Shown: positions 22,085 to 34,574, counted from the first letter of the stretch. The stretch: 64,000 nucleotides of DNA from Anadara kagoshimensis (GCA_021292105.1 CM037861.1:47919310-47983309); one strand, 5' to 3'. Numbers and translations are program-made. The notes: generated from the sequence alone by a model not told the origin.

Positions 22085-23793
22085 TAGCTCACCTGACCGA
22101 AGGTCATGTGAGCTTATGGCATAGCGCAGCGTGTGTATGTGCGTGCGTCGTTAACACCTATTTTCGACTTCTCTGAAACTACTGGACAGTTTTTAATGAA
22201 ACTTTTTCAGAAGTATATATGGGCCGGTGCAATTCAGATTTGTTCGTGGCGTTGCTATGGCTACCATAACTAGGTCAAGGTGACCTAGGGGTGCGAACAT
22301 CTTAAAAAATCTTCTTCTCCGAAAGTACTGATTGGAGAAAAAATCTGATGTGATATTTGGCTTCTCTAGGGTCTTAAGCCTATAGTTTGTTCATTTTGTG
22401 AAATTCGGATAAAAAATAGGTTACGCGTTTTTGCGTTTAATTTTGAAAAAATCGTAAAATAGCTTCAAATTGTTATAACTTGACTATTTGACCAGATAAT
22501 GACATGGGGTTTTCAGTTTTGACATCTTCAAAATGAGGTCAAGGTCAATTGTGAAGGTCGTGACCTAATTTTTTTTACCTCTGATTATAATTATAATCTC
22601 AAAAATTATAAACTTTTTGTATAGGCATGTATATTAGAGTGTTGTAGGTATCGATACAACAATCATTTTGATGTATAGAAAAAGGTCATGGGTTCAAAGG
22701 TCAAGGTCACAGATGCGAAACAATACCGAAATGGTTAATTATCTCGAAAACTATAAACATTTTGTATAGGCATATATATTAGAATGTTGTAGGTATTGAT
22801 ACAACGATCATTTTGATGTATAGAAAAAGGTCATGGGTTCAAAGGTCAAGGTCACAGATGTGAAACAATACCGAAATGGTTAATTATCTCGAAAACTATA
22901 AACTTTTTGTATAGGCTTGTATATTAGAATGTTGTAGGTATTGATACAACGATCATTTTGATGTATAGATAAAGGTCATGGGTTCAAACGTCAAGGTCAC
23001 AGATGCAAAACAATACCGAAATGGTTAATTATCTCGAAAACTATAAACTTTTTGTATGGGCATGTATATTAGAATGTTGTAGGTATTGATACAACAATCA
23101 TTTTAATGTATAGAAAAAGGTTATTGGTTTAAAGGTCAAGGTCACATATGCAAAACATAACCGAAATGTTTAATTATCTCGAAAACTATAAAGTTTTTGT
23201 ATAGGCATGTATATTAGAATGTTGTAGGTATCGATACAACGATAATTTTGATTTATAGAAAAGGGTCATGGGTTCAAAGGTCAAGGTCACAGATGTGAAA
23301 CAATACCGAAATGGTTAATTATCTCGAAAACTATAAACGTTTTGTATAGGCTTGTATATTAGAATGTTGTAGGTATTGATACAACGATCATTTTGATGTA
23401 TAGAAAAAGGTCATGGGTTCAAAGGTCACGGTCACATATATAAAGCAATACCGAAATGGTTAATTATCTCGAAAACTATAAACTTTTTGTATAGGCTTGT
23501 ATATAAGAATGTTGTAGGCATCGATACAACGATCATTTTGATGTATAGAAAAAGGTCATGGGTTCAAAGGTCAAGGTCACAGATGTGAAACAATACTGAA
23601 ATTGTTAATTATCTTGAAAACTATTAACTTTTTTGTATAGGCATGTATACTAGAATGTTGTAGGTATTGATACAATGGTTATCATGATGTAAAGAAAAAA
23701 GTCATTTGGGTTTAGTATTTATGTTTTCTTTAAATCTATCAGCTAGCCATTAGTTATCAGGTGAGCGTATCAGGCCCATGGGCCTCTTGTTTA
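22085..23793. mobile_element. hairpin-ended nonautonomous element with internal tandem array
   Basis: The left end is a hairpin (AGCTCACCTGACC against GGTCATGTGAGCT, 12 of 13 paired). Near the right end lies a 14-base palindrome (AGGCCCATGGGCCT), followed by CTTGTTT. Elements with these ends and GGTCAAGGTCAC units are abundant in bivalves, from memory. No coding sequence. A related piece without the ends lies at 57230-57345, and one stray tandem unit at 49770-49905. Confidence 0.75.
22540..23699 (+). repeat. 145-bp tandem array (7 full units plus a diverged first unit)
   Basis: GGTCATGGGTTCAAAGGTCA recurs at 22684, 22829, 22974, 23119, 23264, 23409 and 23554, every interval exactly 145 bases. 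The last boundary is at 23700 (146). A more diverged unit precedes the first. Each unit contains GTCAAGGTCACAGATG and ATTAGAATGTTGTAGGTATT. Confidence 0.95.
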
Positions 23794-23984
23794 ACATTGG
23801 GGGAGAAAACGATCAAATTGAAAACATTGGGAAAACAAAGTTTTCTCTATCGAAGGTTAATTGCTGTAGATGTCTACAGATTATTTTAATATATTACATA
23901 TTGTAATTAGTGCAATATGTAGAGCGGTCATAGTACAGAGTTACCCTGTTACATATCTCATCAGTAACACATTTTATGGGAGAT

Positions 23985-24305
23985 GAGTTGAGTAATGGTG
24001 TTTAACGTCTCAGTCCAGAATATTCCATTTATATCGAGACGGTGCAAGCTATAGGCGAAAGTGCAGCAGTTTTTGATTTACGTGCGCTGATGACATTATA
24101 CAACAGGGTTCTTTATTGTGTCACGCTTACTGTGACACAGGAACTCATTTAAGCTCCCCTCAGAAAGAACCGTGACAGTAGTGTCGGGTGCTTGGTTAAA
24201 GGACAGTCATTACCACTTTCAAGTGTTTGGTCAGACCCGATCGGGGTGCGAACTCAAGACCTCCCACTTATTGAGCGTGCACTCTGCTCTGAGCTACCAT
24301 AGTTT
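23985..24305 (-). mobile_element. tRNA-derived SINE
   Basis: Minus strand. The head reads GGTAGCTCAGAGCAGAGTGC (A-box-like), followed by GAGTTCGCACCCCG (B-box-like), as in a tRNA. The body ends in CTCGATATAAATGGAATATTC and TGGACTGAGACGTTAAACAC. The family transcribes from an internal RNA polymerase III promoter and moves using LINE enzymes. Confidence 0.7.
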
Positions 24306-25644
24306 TGGTTTTTTTTTCAAAGAAGAGTTTTATTTATACCAACTTTAGGAAAATTATCTGTGTAAATGCAGTTACTACCATCCAAAAATGGCACAAACAA
24401 AGCCATGCGGTTCTGATCTTTCTCAAAAGAGGCCTTCTATAAGACGTTGCACTCTTTACACATATTTGTTACTTAGAAATACATGTTAAACGTAGTTTAA
24501 AGCGTGCGTCTGTCGCAAATTTCTCAAGATTAACACTAATAGACGTTTTGATTTTTCGGCAAGAAGGGACTGAAAAAAAAAACAAGAAATCCATAACTGT
24601 GTTATCGGATGTCCTTAATTGTTTACTCTAGTAAAACTTTCAGCTTGATGTATCATTGAGTATTTAGAGGTATATTACTTTAACATGATCGTAAGACTGA
24701 GTTCCCCTAATTAAGTAAAAGACAAAAAATTCTAGCGTGATACTACTACGCTTCCACAATGTACAGAGACAAATCATCTATAATTATTAAACCACATAAA
24801 AGATTCTTGTTTTTGGATTATGATTTCTATGCAGAACGCATAGGCGTTAGGTATTTAAGTTCGAGTTACCCAACCCAGGTAATTGATTTTCTCAATGGAG
24901 TTGCATGTATTACATGTACAATAAATCATTTGTTTGAAATTTACATGAAAAATGGTCACATCTGGTATATTAAGTCTTGTAGGAACGTAGACATTGTTAG
25001 GTTATCGATGGTGATATGTACTTCTGACGATATGAATTAAAATAAACCTACGGTTTTGTAACAAAAAATTTTTTAAAAAAAACCACTTCGGTACTTAAAA
25101 ACTGTAAAAACTGAAAAACCTACGCTGAGAAAGTAAAAATCTAGAAAAGCAAATCCCTAGAAATTTACTTTTTAAAAATGAATTTTGATAAATGATTTTA
25201 AAACAAGGCCAAACAAGCTACACAAATTCTGTTTTTGTGACAATTGCTTCAACGACTCACTGCTAAGCCAGATATATCAACTATTGAATCTGCCATGAAA
25301 AGCATTGCACATCACATTGTTTTTCACATATTTATTAATAAATATATCGATTCAAAACTTGATGCTTCTAATTGGCAATGACAGAACTTAGATCATATCA
25401 ACATAAGCCTTTTAACGCACGCTAAAACACCTCTGTAGAGTTCGAAAAAGAATAGAACACCTACAAACAAAAGCGATTAATACAGACTGAGCAAACAAAG
25501 ACATATTCATGTGATTTTCACTAGTGTCCTTAATGTAGTACCTTTCACAATCTAACCGGTGGTCCATGTACATCCAGTAATAAATCAGTGGTTTGTTACA
25601 ATAGTGTTCAGGAAAACTTAACGCATGTTAACTTTTTAATACCT
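24306..25644. other. AT-rich stretch, no gene recognised
   Basis: A 93-codon plus-strand frame at 24759-25040 has no family resemblance and no splice context, so I do not call it. Confidence 0.45.
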
Positions 25645-26165
25645 CCGCCATGAATATGCCATGGGCATATAGTGTTTACCATGTCCGTCCGAAAATCCAT
25701 GTCCTTTCTTTAATTTTGTATAAAACGAGGTATTCAAGTGCTATTAAGTATGCAAAAGGAATGTGTGGCGTACCAAATTGGAAAGACCAACTTAGGTTTA
25801 ATAAAAATTAATTTCAAGGTCACAGGGCCATAAAAACTTTAAAAATTTTACTTTTTCACCCGTTCCGGTGTTTAACAGGCATCAAAGTGATATTGACAAG
25901 ATATATGCAGTAAGGAAAGAGGATGTGTCGCGTACCAAATTGGAATCTTCAAGTTCAAGGTCAAGTTCAAGTTCACAGGACCATAAACAACTTTTAAAAT
26001 TTACAGTTTTTCATCCATTTGCGCTCCTAAACATTTGCATAAAAAGGTATTAAGTTGAAATTACCAAGATATATACAATATGGAAAAAGGGTGTGTCGCG
26101 TACCAAACTAGATTCATCAAGGTCAAGGTCACAGGATCATAAAACTTTAGAATTTGCACAATGAT
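25645..26165 (+). repeat. mollusc-type element remnant with about three 165-bp tandem units
   Basis: Begins with CCATGAATATGCCATGGGCA and ACCATGTCCGTCCG, an end seen in bivalve repeats. GTGT(G/C)GCGTACCAAATTGG recurs at 25763, 25925 and 26093, spaced 162 and 168. Each unit ends in AAGGTCACAGGxCCATAAA. Confidence 0.75.
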
Positions 26166-26469
26166 AAAGTTTTTGGTTTTTGTATTATTGTATTTCTAGT
26201 ATTTGACTTTATTATCTCATTATCTCATTATTATCTCATTGATGATTACCAAACAGTGCCTTCAGATGTTTATCAATCTATAGAAACAAGGTATCCAAGT
26301 ATGAAGTTTTAAGTTTCAAAGTCTGAGTGTCAAAGATTGAGATCATTTGTATCCAACAATCTAATTTTAATTATATATAAACACAAAGCAAATAGTTAAT
26401 GTTTCTATGAAGACGTTTTGTTTGGGGTTCACAACTTAATACATATCCAAATGATTTGTGCAACTAATT

Positions 26470-27894
26470 TAACTGAAGCATATTAGGATTCTAATGTCAA
26501 CTACAAATCAACTTTTATATGTATGTAACGAAATCGGGAGGGCATTGGATATGGGTAAGAAAGTAAGGATGGTGTTTTGCGATATAGGTATTAAAGGAAA
26601 TTTACTGCAATGGTTTAAAAGTTTTCTTAGCAGTAGAAACCAAAGAGTAGTTATCAAAAACAATTGTTCAATTTTTTTACCTGTTACTGCGGGGGTTCCA
26701 CAAGGTTCAATTCTTGGACCTATACTTTTTATAATTTATATAAATGATAATGTTGAAAGTATTGACAGTAATATAAGACTTTTTGCTGATGATACATCCC
26801 TATATGTAACTGTTGATGATCCATCTGACGCTTCAATGTCATTAAATAACGATTTGGAAACTATCCACAACTGGTCAAAGCAATGGCTCGTATCTTTTAA
26901 TTCTCAAAAAACAGAATCTATGATTTTTTTCTCGAAAAATAATACAGCCATTTCATCTGGCAATATACTTGGACAATTCGTCAATACATGAAGCTGATTG
27001 CCATAAACATCTTGGTATAAAAACAAGTTTACTCTAGATTAGCTATTCAATTCCAACTTGATCGCAAATCTCTCGAAAAAATATATTTCACCTTCATTCG
27101 GTCATTACTAGAATATGGAGACATTCTCTGGGACAACCTCACTCAGGAATATATATATAGATAAGCTAGAAAAAATTAACATTGAAGCATCTCGCACTGT
27201 TTGCGGAGCCACCAAATTATCTAGTTTGTACTTATTGTATCAAGAAGTCGGTTGGGAAACTTTAGAATGCCGTCGTTAAAAACATAAACTGTTACAATTC
27301 TATAAAATGTATCGATGCCTGTCTTCTCAATATCTAAACGACTTGATACTTTCAACAACTTTCCAGGGACACTCTTATAATACACGTACATCTAGCAATT
27401 TAGACACGTTCTTGTGCAAAACGGATACTTACTTCAAATCTTTCCTACCTTCTGTAACAAGAGATTGGAATGATCTACCGAGACATATTAGTGAAGGCTC
27501 TATTTCTAAATTCAAAACATTCCTCAATAATGAATCACAAATACCATCCCACTTTGATATTGGCAATCGTATTGAACAAATACATCATTGTCGATTGCGC
27601 TTAAAATGCAGTTCATTAAATTCCCATCTCTTTCATAAAAATCTCATAGAAAACCTTTATTGTTGATGTGGTCAAATTGAGAATACGGAACACTTTTTTG
27701 TTACACTGCCCTTTGTATCATGTTATTCGACGTCGTACTATAGGAACCTTGAATTGCCATTATAATTTGAGTACATTGTTATATGGTGATAGTTCACTAA
27801 CACCAGCGAAAAATTCTGAAGTGTTCTTGCATGTCCATGAACTCATTCGCCAATCCAATCGATTTCACTGAAAACTATTCATTCCCTATTGTTT

Positions 27895-27944
<50 letters not shown>

Positions 27945-28110
27945 TGTTATACGGAATGTTTTACTTAATTGTTTGTATATAATGACATGTTGCATAAATT
28001 GTTATATTATAGATGCACAGGAATCTGGTTAAGAGTTTTACTCTTGTTCCAGGATCCTAATTTGTAAAATTGTTTCATTATGTTATTGATTTGATTTTCA
28101 AATAAATATT
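26470..28110 (+). pseudogene. decayed non-LTR retrotransposon (CR1/L2/Jockey-like), 5'-truncated
   Basis: A reverse-transcriptase fragment opens at 26494: MVFCD (first acidic motif), then after a deletion GIKGNLLQWFKSFLSSR, GVPQGSILGPILF (motif 4) and FADDTSLY (catalytic FADD, residues 97-100). About 17 residues that normally follow the first acidic motif are missing. The post-RT region continues in other frames past several stops (EADCHKHLGI, FIRSLLEYGDILWDN) into 27307-27666 and a C-terminal CGQIENTEHFF. LLHCPLYHVIRR in a shifted frame forms the usual Cys-rich tail. Stops and frameshifts show it is dead. A TC run follows (27899-27940), and the copy probably ends near 28110. Confidence 0.85.
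27899..27940 (+). repeat. (TC)n microsatellite
   Basis: About 20 TC units inside the 3' part of the LINE. Confidence 0.95.
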
Positions 28111-31100
28111 ATTTAAACTAAGGTCAAATGTTTAGAGCATGTGTATTGGCTAATTAAGGTGTATTGGTCTACAGTGGGAGTGTAATCCCCATTCAATCAA
28201 TCAATCACCAATGAAGTGGGGACATATGTGTCATATTGACACTTTACTTTGTTCAATATTATCGTTTTTAATACAAATAAAACTGCATTGCTAAGAGTGT
28301 CCTGTTACTTGTGGTAAAGTACACTATCGATTACAATGAAGAATTCATCATGAATTACCTGAAGAACAGTTCCAATAAAACCGGAGATGATAAAGGTTAA
28401 AGGTTTTGGTCATTAATTTAGTGATTTGGTCGGCTAAGCTAGTTTCATAACCTTTTCTTTCGCTTTTTCGTTTAAAAAAAAATTATGGATTTAAATTGAA
28501 TATGTCTTGTGTAAATTTAAAATGTCAGTCGTCATCTATTACAACGGCACTGTTTGTCTTATATGTTTGAAAATTAGGTCATGGCGAATGACTAAAGACT
28601 GCAGCTGCAATGCTTATAAAACTAACTAACCTATGGAATCAATATAAAACCTGATGATAACAAATATATATCCTTACACCATCCCACACGATTGAAGAGT
28701 TTTATTTAACTAATCAGAAAACTTAACGGCGGAGATAGACAAGGAAACCTGCCAAAGCTGATTGAACTTTAGTATGGAATCTTCACACCATTAAAAGATG
28801 ACTTAAATCTTAAAAAATCAGAATAAACTTGGGAAGAAAGTAAAAGTACATCGCTATATATTAAGCACAATTTATGTCATGTGAAATAAGCTTACATTGA
28901 AAAGATTATCAAATGCAAGGAAAACCTCTGAATATGACAAAACTGCATTTTCCTGTTATTCTAATTCTTTCTTTATGCGATGTCTGAATCCCACTCAGTC
29001 CTTCATATTTATATCGTGAAACAGATTAGCGGTTGGGCAATGCCACGGTTTCGCTATAGTTTAGTGTCCGTTGGCTGGTAACTTTTTCACTAAATGTGAA
29101 GTTTGACTCTGTATTTTCTGAATTCTGCGCTTGTAGTACGATATTTAACTTTCTTAGACACTTTGTTTAAGTCTTAGGCTTATATTTGTGCATTTTTATC
29201 TTGTTTCAACTAGGATATTAGGTTACTCCCGATGTGACCGTGTCCGACAGTGTGCATTATGCGTATGTCTGCTTTGTACAGTCTACTAGCGCGTACTTTT
29301 AGGCACTAGCTTGCCCAGACAGCAGTTTGTAAAGGTTGCTGCCCCACCACTACATATATGCCATTAAGCTTCTATGAAACAATCAGTAAACTGTTCGATG
29401 CAAATATCTATAGCTAATGTAGTGGATGGTAAACGAGAGGTGATCCTGTCCGATTGCTAATCAAAGGTTTGTGGGAGTGTCATACATTTCCTTGAACTTT
29501 AATTTGTGGTATGTAAATTGGTATTTTTTTAAAATAAAAAATACACATAATAGTGTCATATACCATTTTTTTAATTTAATTATAAAATACATTCAAAAAA
29601 TGGTATATGACAATAAAAATACATTCAAAAAATGATATATGACAATAGAAAGATTTGAATTATAACGGGATAAAATTGGGGAGAATATGGGGATGCATAT
29701 TATAAATCGTGTTTTTATATATCAATAATTAAGAAATTAATTAAGCATTGGTAAGATAGTTTGACTAAAGTATTTTAACATATGTGACAAAACACATGGT
29801 ATTTCTGCAGAAAAATAAAAAAAAAAACAATCCTTGTGAATCCCAATAATTATCACATGTCAGTAACGTTGGAATAAAACAAAAACATTTTCATCAATAC
29901 GACGAAGAAAAATAATCGAGAAGCGTTGTAAAACATCTTAAGGGGAAACAAAGATGGCATTCTCCCATACTCTAGTTATTGTTCGAGAAACATTAATTAA
30001 GTAAAGACAATATGTTCGTTCGGTAACAAAATCAAAAGTACTTCATCTCATTTCTCTCGCGTTGGTTCATATCATTTGTAACAGGTCTGGAAATATCGCT
30101 TTGCTGTTAAAATGTAAATCATGAGTGTATTATCGTTAATTTGTCAATGGTTGTATCAGCTAGTTTTTCAGTTGAGATGATAACGAAACACTTTGAAATC
30201 ATCATTGCAGATGGACAAATTCCACAGTAACCGAGTAGACGTTTTTGTTTTTTTTTTTTTTTTTTTGCATGTACACGGCCAAATGGTCTGGCTTTATGAT
30301 GACAATGAAACTCAAAACATTGACATTTTGATTCCGCTCGGGCATATATATCGTAGTTTGGAAAAGTTTGTCATGTCACCACTTTCTGAGGAAAGATGGT
30401 ATTCTCCGGGCTTTTCGCGTTCCTCTCCATTCCGGTTTTGATGCATAAATATCTTATCGAGCTATATGTTTGAAATTATTTGCCTCATTGAGAAAGAGAT
30501 TATCGTTTTGATGGCTAATACGATTTCGCTTTTTAGAAATTGTATATTTATAATATTTTGTCTTTTATTTGCCAAGAGTATATGTTTGCGTGTATAGATT
30601 ACTGGTATTTATCAGTATTTTTATTTTGTTTACTCTCATCCAAAGACTACGGAATGGATGCCAATGACATTTATACTACAAATGTTGCCTATATTGCATA
30701 ACAAGTTCAGTGTAACATCACGAAACTTTGTCCTACGTGACCAATTAAATAAGATATTATCTACAAAAAAGAGCATTACCTTTGAATCATTTTTAATAGG
30801 ACTAAACATTTAACGATGTTTACCTTCTTATAACCTTGATATCAGCTGCACGTACATTACAAATACAGATATTATCTTATTATATTATTTTAAAAGAAAA
30901 ATTGAGTTTTTTTTTTATTTTTTCAACACGTGTACACATCTCTTAACGTTTTATTTTTAACATAACAAAATATTTACAGCAAGAAGCAATAAGGAATATT
31001 GGGTTGATTTAGTTCTTAGTATGAAACAATGGTATTTGTGGATAAAACACAATTCTTAACTCAATGCAACCATGGTTACCAGGCACAACGAACGAATGAA

Positions 31101-31117
31101 GAAATAAAAACAGGACA
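28111..31117. other. long stretch, no gene recognised
   Basis: No supported gene. It contains a short inverted and direct repeat near 29554-29643 (listed). An 82-codon frame at 30193-30441 includes a T19 run and is not credible. Confidence 0.45.
29554..29643. repeat. small inverted and direct repeat
   Basis: GTCATATACCATTTTTT (29556-29572) is inverted at AAAAAATGGTATATGAC (29595-29611). The block ATACATTCAAAAAATGxTAT then repeats 35 bases later. A possible hairpin. Confidence 0.7.
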
Positions 31118-31165
31118 CAAAGAATCAACAAATATAGCGACCAAAGAATCAACAAGTATAGCGAC
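31118..31165 (+). repeat. 24-bp tandem duplication
   Basis: CAAAGAATCAACAA(A/G)TATAG is repeated at 31118 and 31142 with one difference. Confidence 0.9.
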
Positions 31166-31350
31166 CACTAATTTTAAAACCCTCAATATTATATAGACTT
31201 TGAGGTTAGTGACAAATTTTCTGTTTACTAATGTGGTATTGGTGGCCCATAGACCCACATCACGACGTATTCTCAACCCTTGGTCATTAAAAGGCGCATA
31301 CGCATACATACAACTAACATGGTGTCAGTGTTTAACCTATATAATGTAAC

Positions 31351-31470
31351 ACAATGTTCGGGCATGTTTTTATGATTTTGAAAAAAATAATGTAAAGGGC
31401 TTTAAAGATAACAATGTTCGGGCATGTTTTTATGATTTTGAAAAAAATAATGTAAAAGGCTTTAAAGATA
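31351..31470 (+). repeat. 60-bp tandem duplication
   Basis: ACAATGTTCGGGCATGTTTT starts at 31351 and again at 31411. The two 60-base copies differ at a single base, so the duplication is recent. Confidence 0.95.
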
Positions 31471-31874
31471 ACTATGTCGAAAATCATCCTCATCTAAGTT
31501 AGAAGCATAGATAGATGATTATAACACAACAATTTAATAATCAAATTACATTTATTTAAATAATTAAGAATGTCAGAGAAATCGTGCATTTTACTGGTAT
31601 GTTACGTTGGTACCTTCGTCACAAGGAAAGCTACATAAAACCTTTTTTTCAACGGATTTTGTTCGCATGAAGTTTTCATGATTTTGATCAAAGACAAGGT
31701 TTTGTCTACAAAATAAATATATACTTGCAATAGAGACAAGGATTTTTTTAAAATTCATCTAGCCTCTTTGAACTCACAGACATCGTACAAATTTGCCAAT
31801 CTTCAAAAGCTTGACATGCTTTTTGGTGACCTCAATAAATGGAGATCACCAGAGAAGCGTCACATACGAATACG

Positions 31875-32100
31875 TACAGTACAGACATGCCAAAGGTTTA
31901 TTAACACTAAGCAAACGGAAAGGAGTCGATACTTGGCTGTAGAATGGCCAGGTTATTGATAATGTGTGACAGAAAACCGTCGACAAATAGAAAACAGCTG
32001 TCGCGAAAAAATAAACAAGGTGTCGAGAAAGCTGTCGTTTCGACACTAAATCGTTAGCTTTTTGCATTTTTTCCTTTTAAACTTTCGACAGGTCTGTAGT
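31875..32100. mobile_element. MITE, family P, copy 2
   Basis: Left end TACAGTACAGACATGCCAAA and right end AAACTTTCGACAGGTCTGTA. The interior carries GTCGCG and CGACACTAAATCGTTAGC. No coding capacity. Confidence 0.75.
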
Positions 32101-32583
32101 GCATACACTTTTTTATTTATTTAAAGTGTTGTCAGATATGTCAGTATGTTTCCTGTTGATAATTGATGCAGAAAAAAATTGTTAAAAAGTTTTTGACACG
32201 ATGAAAACAATAAACTAAATTGGCTATTCGAACTTATTTTCATAAAAAAAAATTAAATTATGATTTTTTAATCATCAATTTAATAAATAGAGTTGTTGGT
32301 AGGTAGTTTTTGTGTTAACGCTTTTATTTGAATTGATCAGTGATGTTTTACATGACGGACATACAAGTTCAGTTTGTGACAGTATCATGGATACATATGT
32401 ACAGGTTACATATATATGCAGGTAGGCTACTCAAATATCGTTTTAGATAAAATGTATTGAAACTTCCAGCAGATGTGCAAAATAAGCCTAAAAGCCCGTC
32501 CAAGGTTGGCCAGTTAATTGCAACACTTTTGATCTACAATACTTGTTGATGTGCATGTAGAGCGGTGCATAATGATTTGTGTG

Positions 32584-32787
32584 TACAGTACAGACCTGTC
32601 GAAAGTTTAACACTTAGCTAACGAAAAGGAGACGAAACTTGGCTGTCGTGTGATCAAAATATGGATTGCTAGTGTCCGAAAGCTGCCGAAAAAAGATATA
32701 GAAAACAGCTGACGATGGAACGAGCTGAGTTTACTATTCGACACGAATTCGTTAAGCTTAGTGTTAAATTTTCAACAGACCTGTACT
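32584..32787. mobile_element. MITE, family P, copy 3
   Basis: Left end TACAGTACAGACCTGTCGAA, right end TTTTCAACAGACCTGTAC. The inner part AACACTTAGCTAACGAAAAG is inverted as TTCGTTAAGCTTAGTGTTAA, so the terminal repeats are about 40 bases long. Confidence 0.82.
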
Positions 32788-33351
32788 TTATGTTTTTTTT
32801 TTAATTTTATAATTTCATAATTTGATACACCTAAAAAATCTGTGACGTTTTATATGTTGCAAGTGGTTCTACAAAGATACGTTACATTGTCTTCCCACAG
32901 AAATCCACCAACATACTATTGTTTGTCACACTATAATGCTGGAATTTGCTTAAGTAGTTTTAAAAGACTGACTAAGCGTCCGCATCAGACCACTTAACTA
33001 CTGATGTCCACACTGAAATACTGAAAAGAGACAGACATCTCGAAGTTTCGTCGTTTTTATATTGATTGGTATTTAATTTGTTTCGATACGAGTCTAAAAT
33101 AAATCTGAAGCTACTTGACCCTACTCGACACATTGTTTCAGTCTCAGCTTCATTATTTTAATGAAGTCACAGTGAAACAAATACACGGTGCAGACCTGCT
33201 GAAAGTTTAATGAAGTCATATTACAGTAAAACAGATATACAGTAAAGGTCTGTCGAAAGTTTAACATTAAACTAACGAATTGGTGTCGAGTGGAAGCTAA
33301 TCTCTGTCCTTCGTTACCTATGTTTCGTTATCTTTTCGGTATTTATCTAGG

Positions 33352-33474
33352 CTTTTTATACCCCCACCCCCTGCAAATTACTTTGAGGGGGATATATAGG
33401 AATCACAATGTCTGTATGCCTGCCTGTCTGTCTGTCTGTCTGTCTGTCTGTATGCCTGTCTGTCTGTCTGTCTA

Positions 33475-33505
<31 letters not shown>

Positions 33506-33508
33506 GAC

Positions 33509-33585
<77 letters not shown>

Positions 33586-33828
33586 GACTGACTGACTGAC
33601 TGACTGACTGTCTGTCTGTCTGTCCGTGTAAAATCTTGTCCGGGCCATATCTCATAGCTGTTTTAAAGGACTGTCATAAAACTTCAAATGAATCATTTTC
33701 ATAGTCGTCCAAAAGTGTGTCATGACCCTGAACCAAGATCATATCGGAAAGGTCAAGGTGGTGGGGAAACATAAAATGTTCTGGCGGGGGTATTTTGCTC
33801 TCACGAGGCAGTTCTAGTTTCATAAGCA
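33352..33828. mobile_element. TATACCCCC-type MITE with CTGT expansion
   Basis: Left TTTTATACCCCCACCCCCTG and a nearby inverse (GAGGGGGATATA). On the right GGCGGGGGTATTTTGCTCTC, then CTAGTTTCAT. Between them is the CTGT run and a GGTCAAGGTGG block. This architecture is common in bivalves. Exact borders are uncertain by 10-20 bases. Confidence 0.7.
33409..33626 (+). repeat. (CTGT)n microsatellite with variants
   Basis: About 50 tetranucleotide units, mostly CTGT, with CTGA runs near 33584-33608. It yields long artificial open frames on both strands. Confidence 0.95.
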
Positions 33829-33909
33829 ATACATATCTCGTCCACTCGCTAGCCAAGCTTCGACTTTTATTCGTTAGCTCAGTGTTAAACTTTCGACAGG
33901 TCTGTACTG

Positions 33910-34574
33910 TACTCTACCAAAACTTAAGTTTGATCATTAAGCCGCTGATCAGTTTATTCATTTAAAAGAACTTCGCTACAGGCAGTAATTTTTACAGTAA
34001 TTAAAGTGTGTCCTAAAACTAATTGTCTCAACTTGAAAAGCAGTCCTGATTTAGACATTTCCATGACTACGTGCGTGTTTCTTTGTTTTATGGTAGTTCG
34101 TATCTTCAAAAAACGTGTTTTTTACTAATGATATTGACCACTGAGCACTCGAGGCCCTTAACCATTTATAAGTACTATATTTCCAAGATCTTGTACTGGA
34201 TGTTTAGCATCATCCACAATTGTATTCCAATTCAGAGTTTAAAATAATGGAAAAATCAACATCAGAAATCATTAATATAAATTTACAACGTACACTTAAT
34301 CTTGGATATTTCTAAATTTATCACAATGTTACAATATGTTATTATTTTTATAATTTTTTCAAGATGACATTTTCATTTGGAAATCAGGTAACCGATTTCT
34401 CATTTTCAGACAGACGTCTTTTTAGCAAAAAAATCCAAAAAGAATACATGATGTCTCAGCGAGTTTATTAGTTTATTAAAGAATACTGACATGGCCAGAT
34501 TTCCCAAGCTATTTCTAGTCTGATAGTCCATGTCTTGGCTTTTAATACATATACAAAAACTGAAATCAGACTTA

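Larger units (their letters stand above)
33238..33909. mobile_element. MITE, family P, copy 4, interrupted by another MITE
   Basis: Left end TACAGTAAAGGTCTGTCGAA, right end TTTCGACAGGTCTGTACTGT. Without the insert at about 33352-33828 the copy is about 195 bases, the family norm. The right half (GCTAGCCAAGCTTCGAC) aligns with the complete copy at 42750-42964. Confidence 0.82.

Noticed and set aside
22540-23699. Resemblance to a CRISPR array
   Set aside because: Whole 145-base units repeat without unique spacers, and the context is a eukaryotic mobile element.
22085-23793. Helitron identity for the hairpin-ended element
   Set aside because: A hairpin near one end is suggestive, but I cannot see a 5' TC with a 3' CTRR end inserted between A and T, and there is no Rep or helicase sequence.
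24759-25040. 93-codon plus-strand frame
   Set aside because: No recognised motif, no splice context, ordinary AT-rich composition.
33290-33655. Long frames on both strands
   Set aside because: They are translations of the CTGT microsatellite (repeating CLSV and DRQT).
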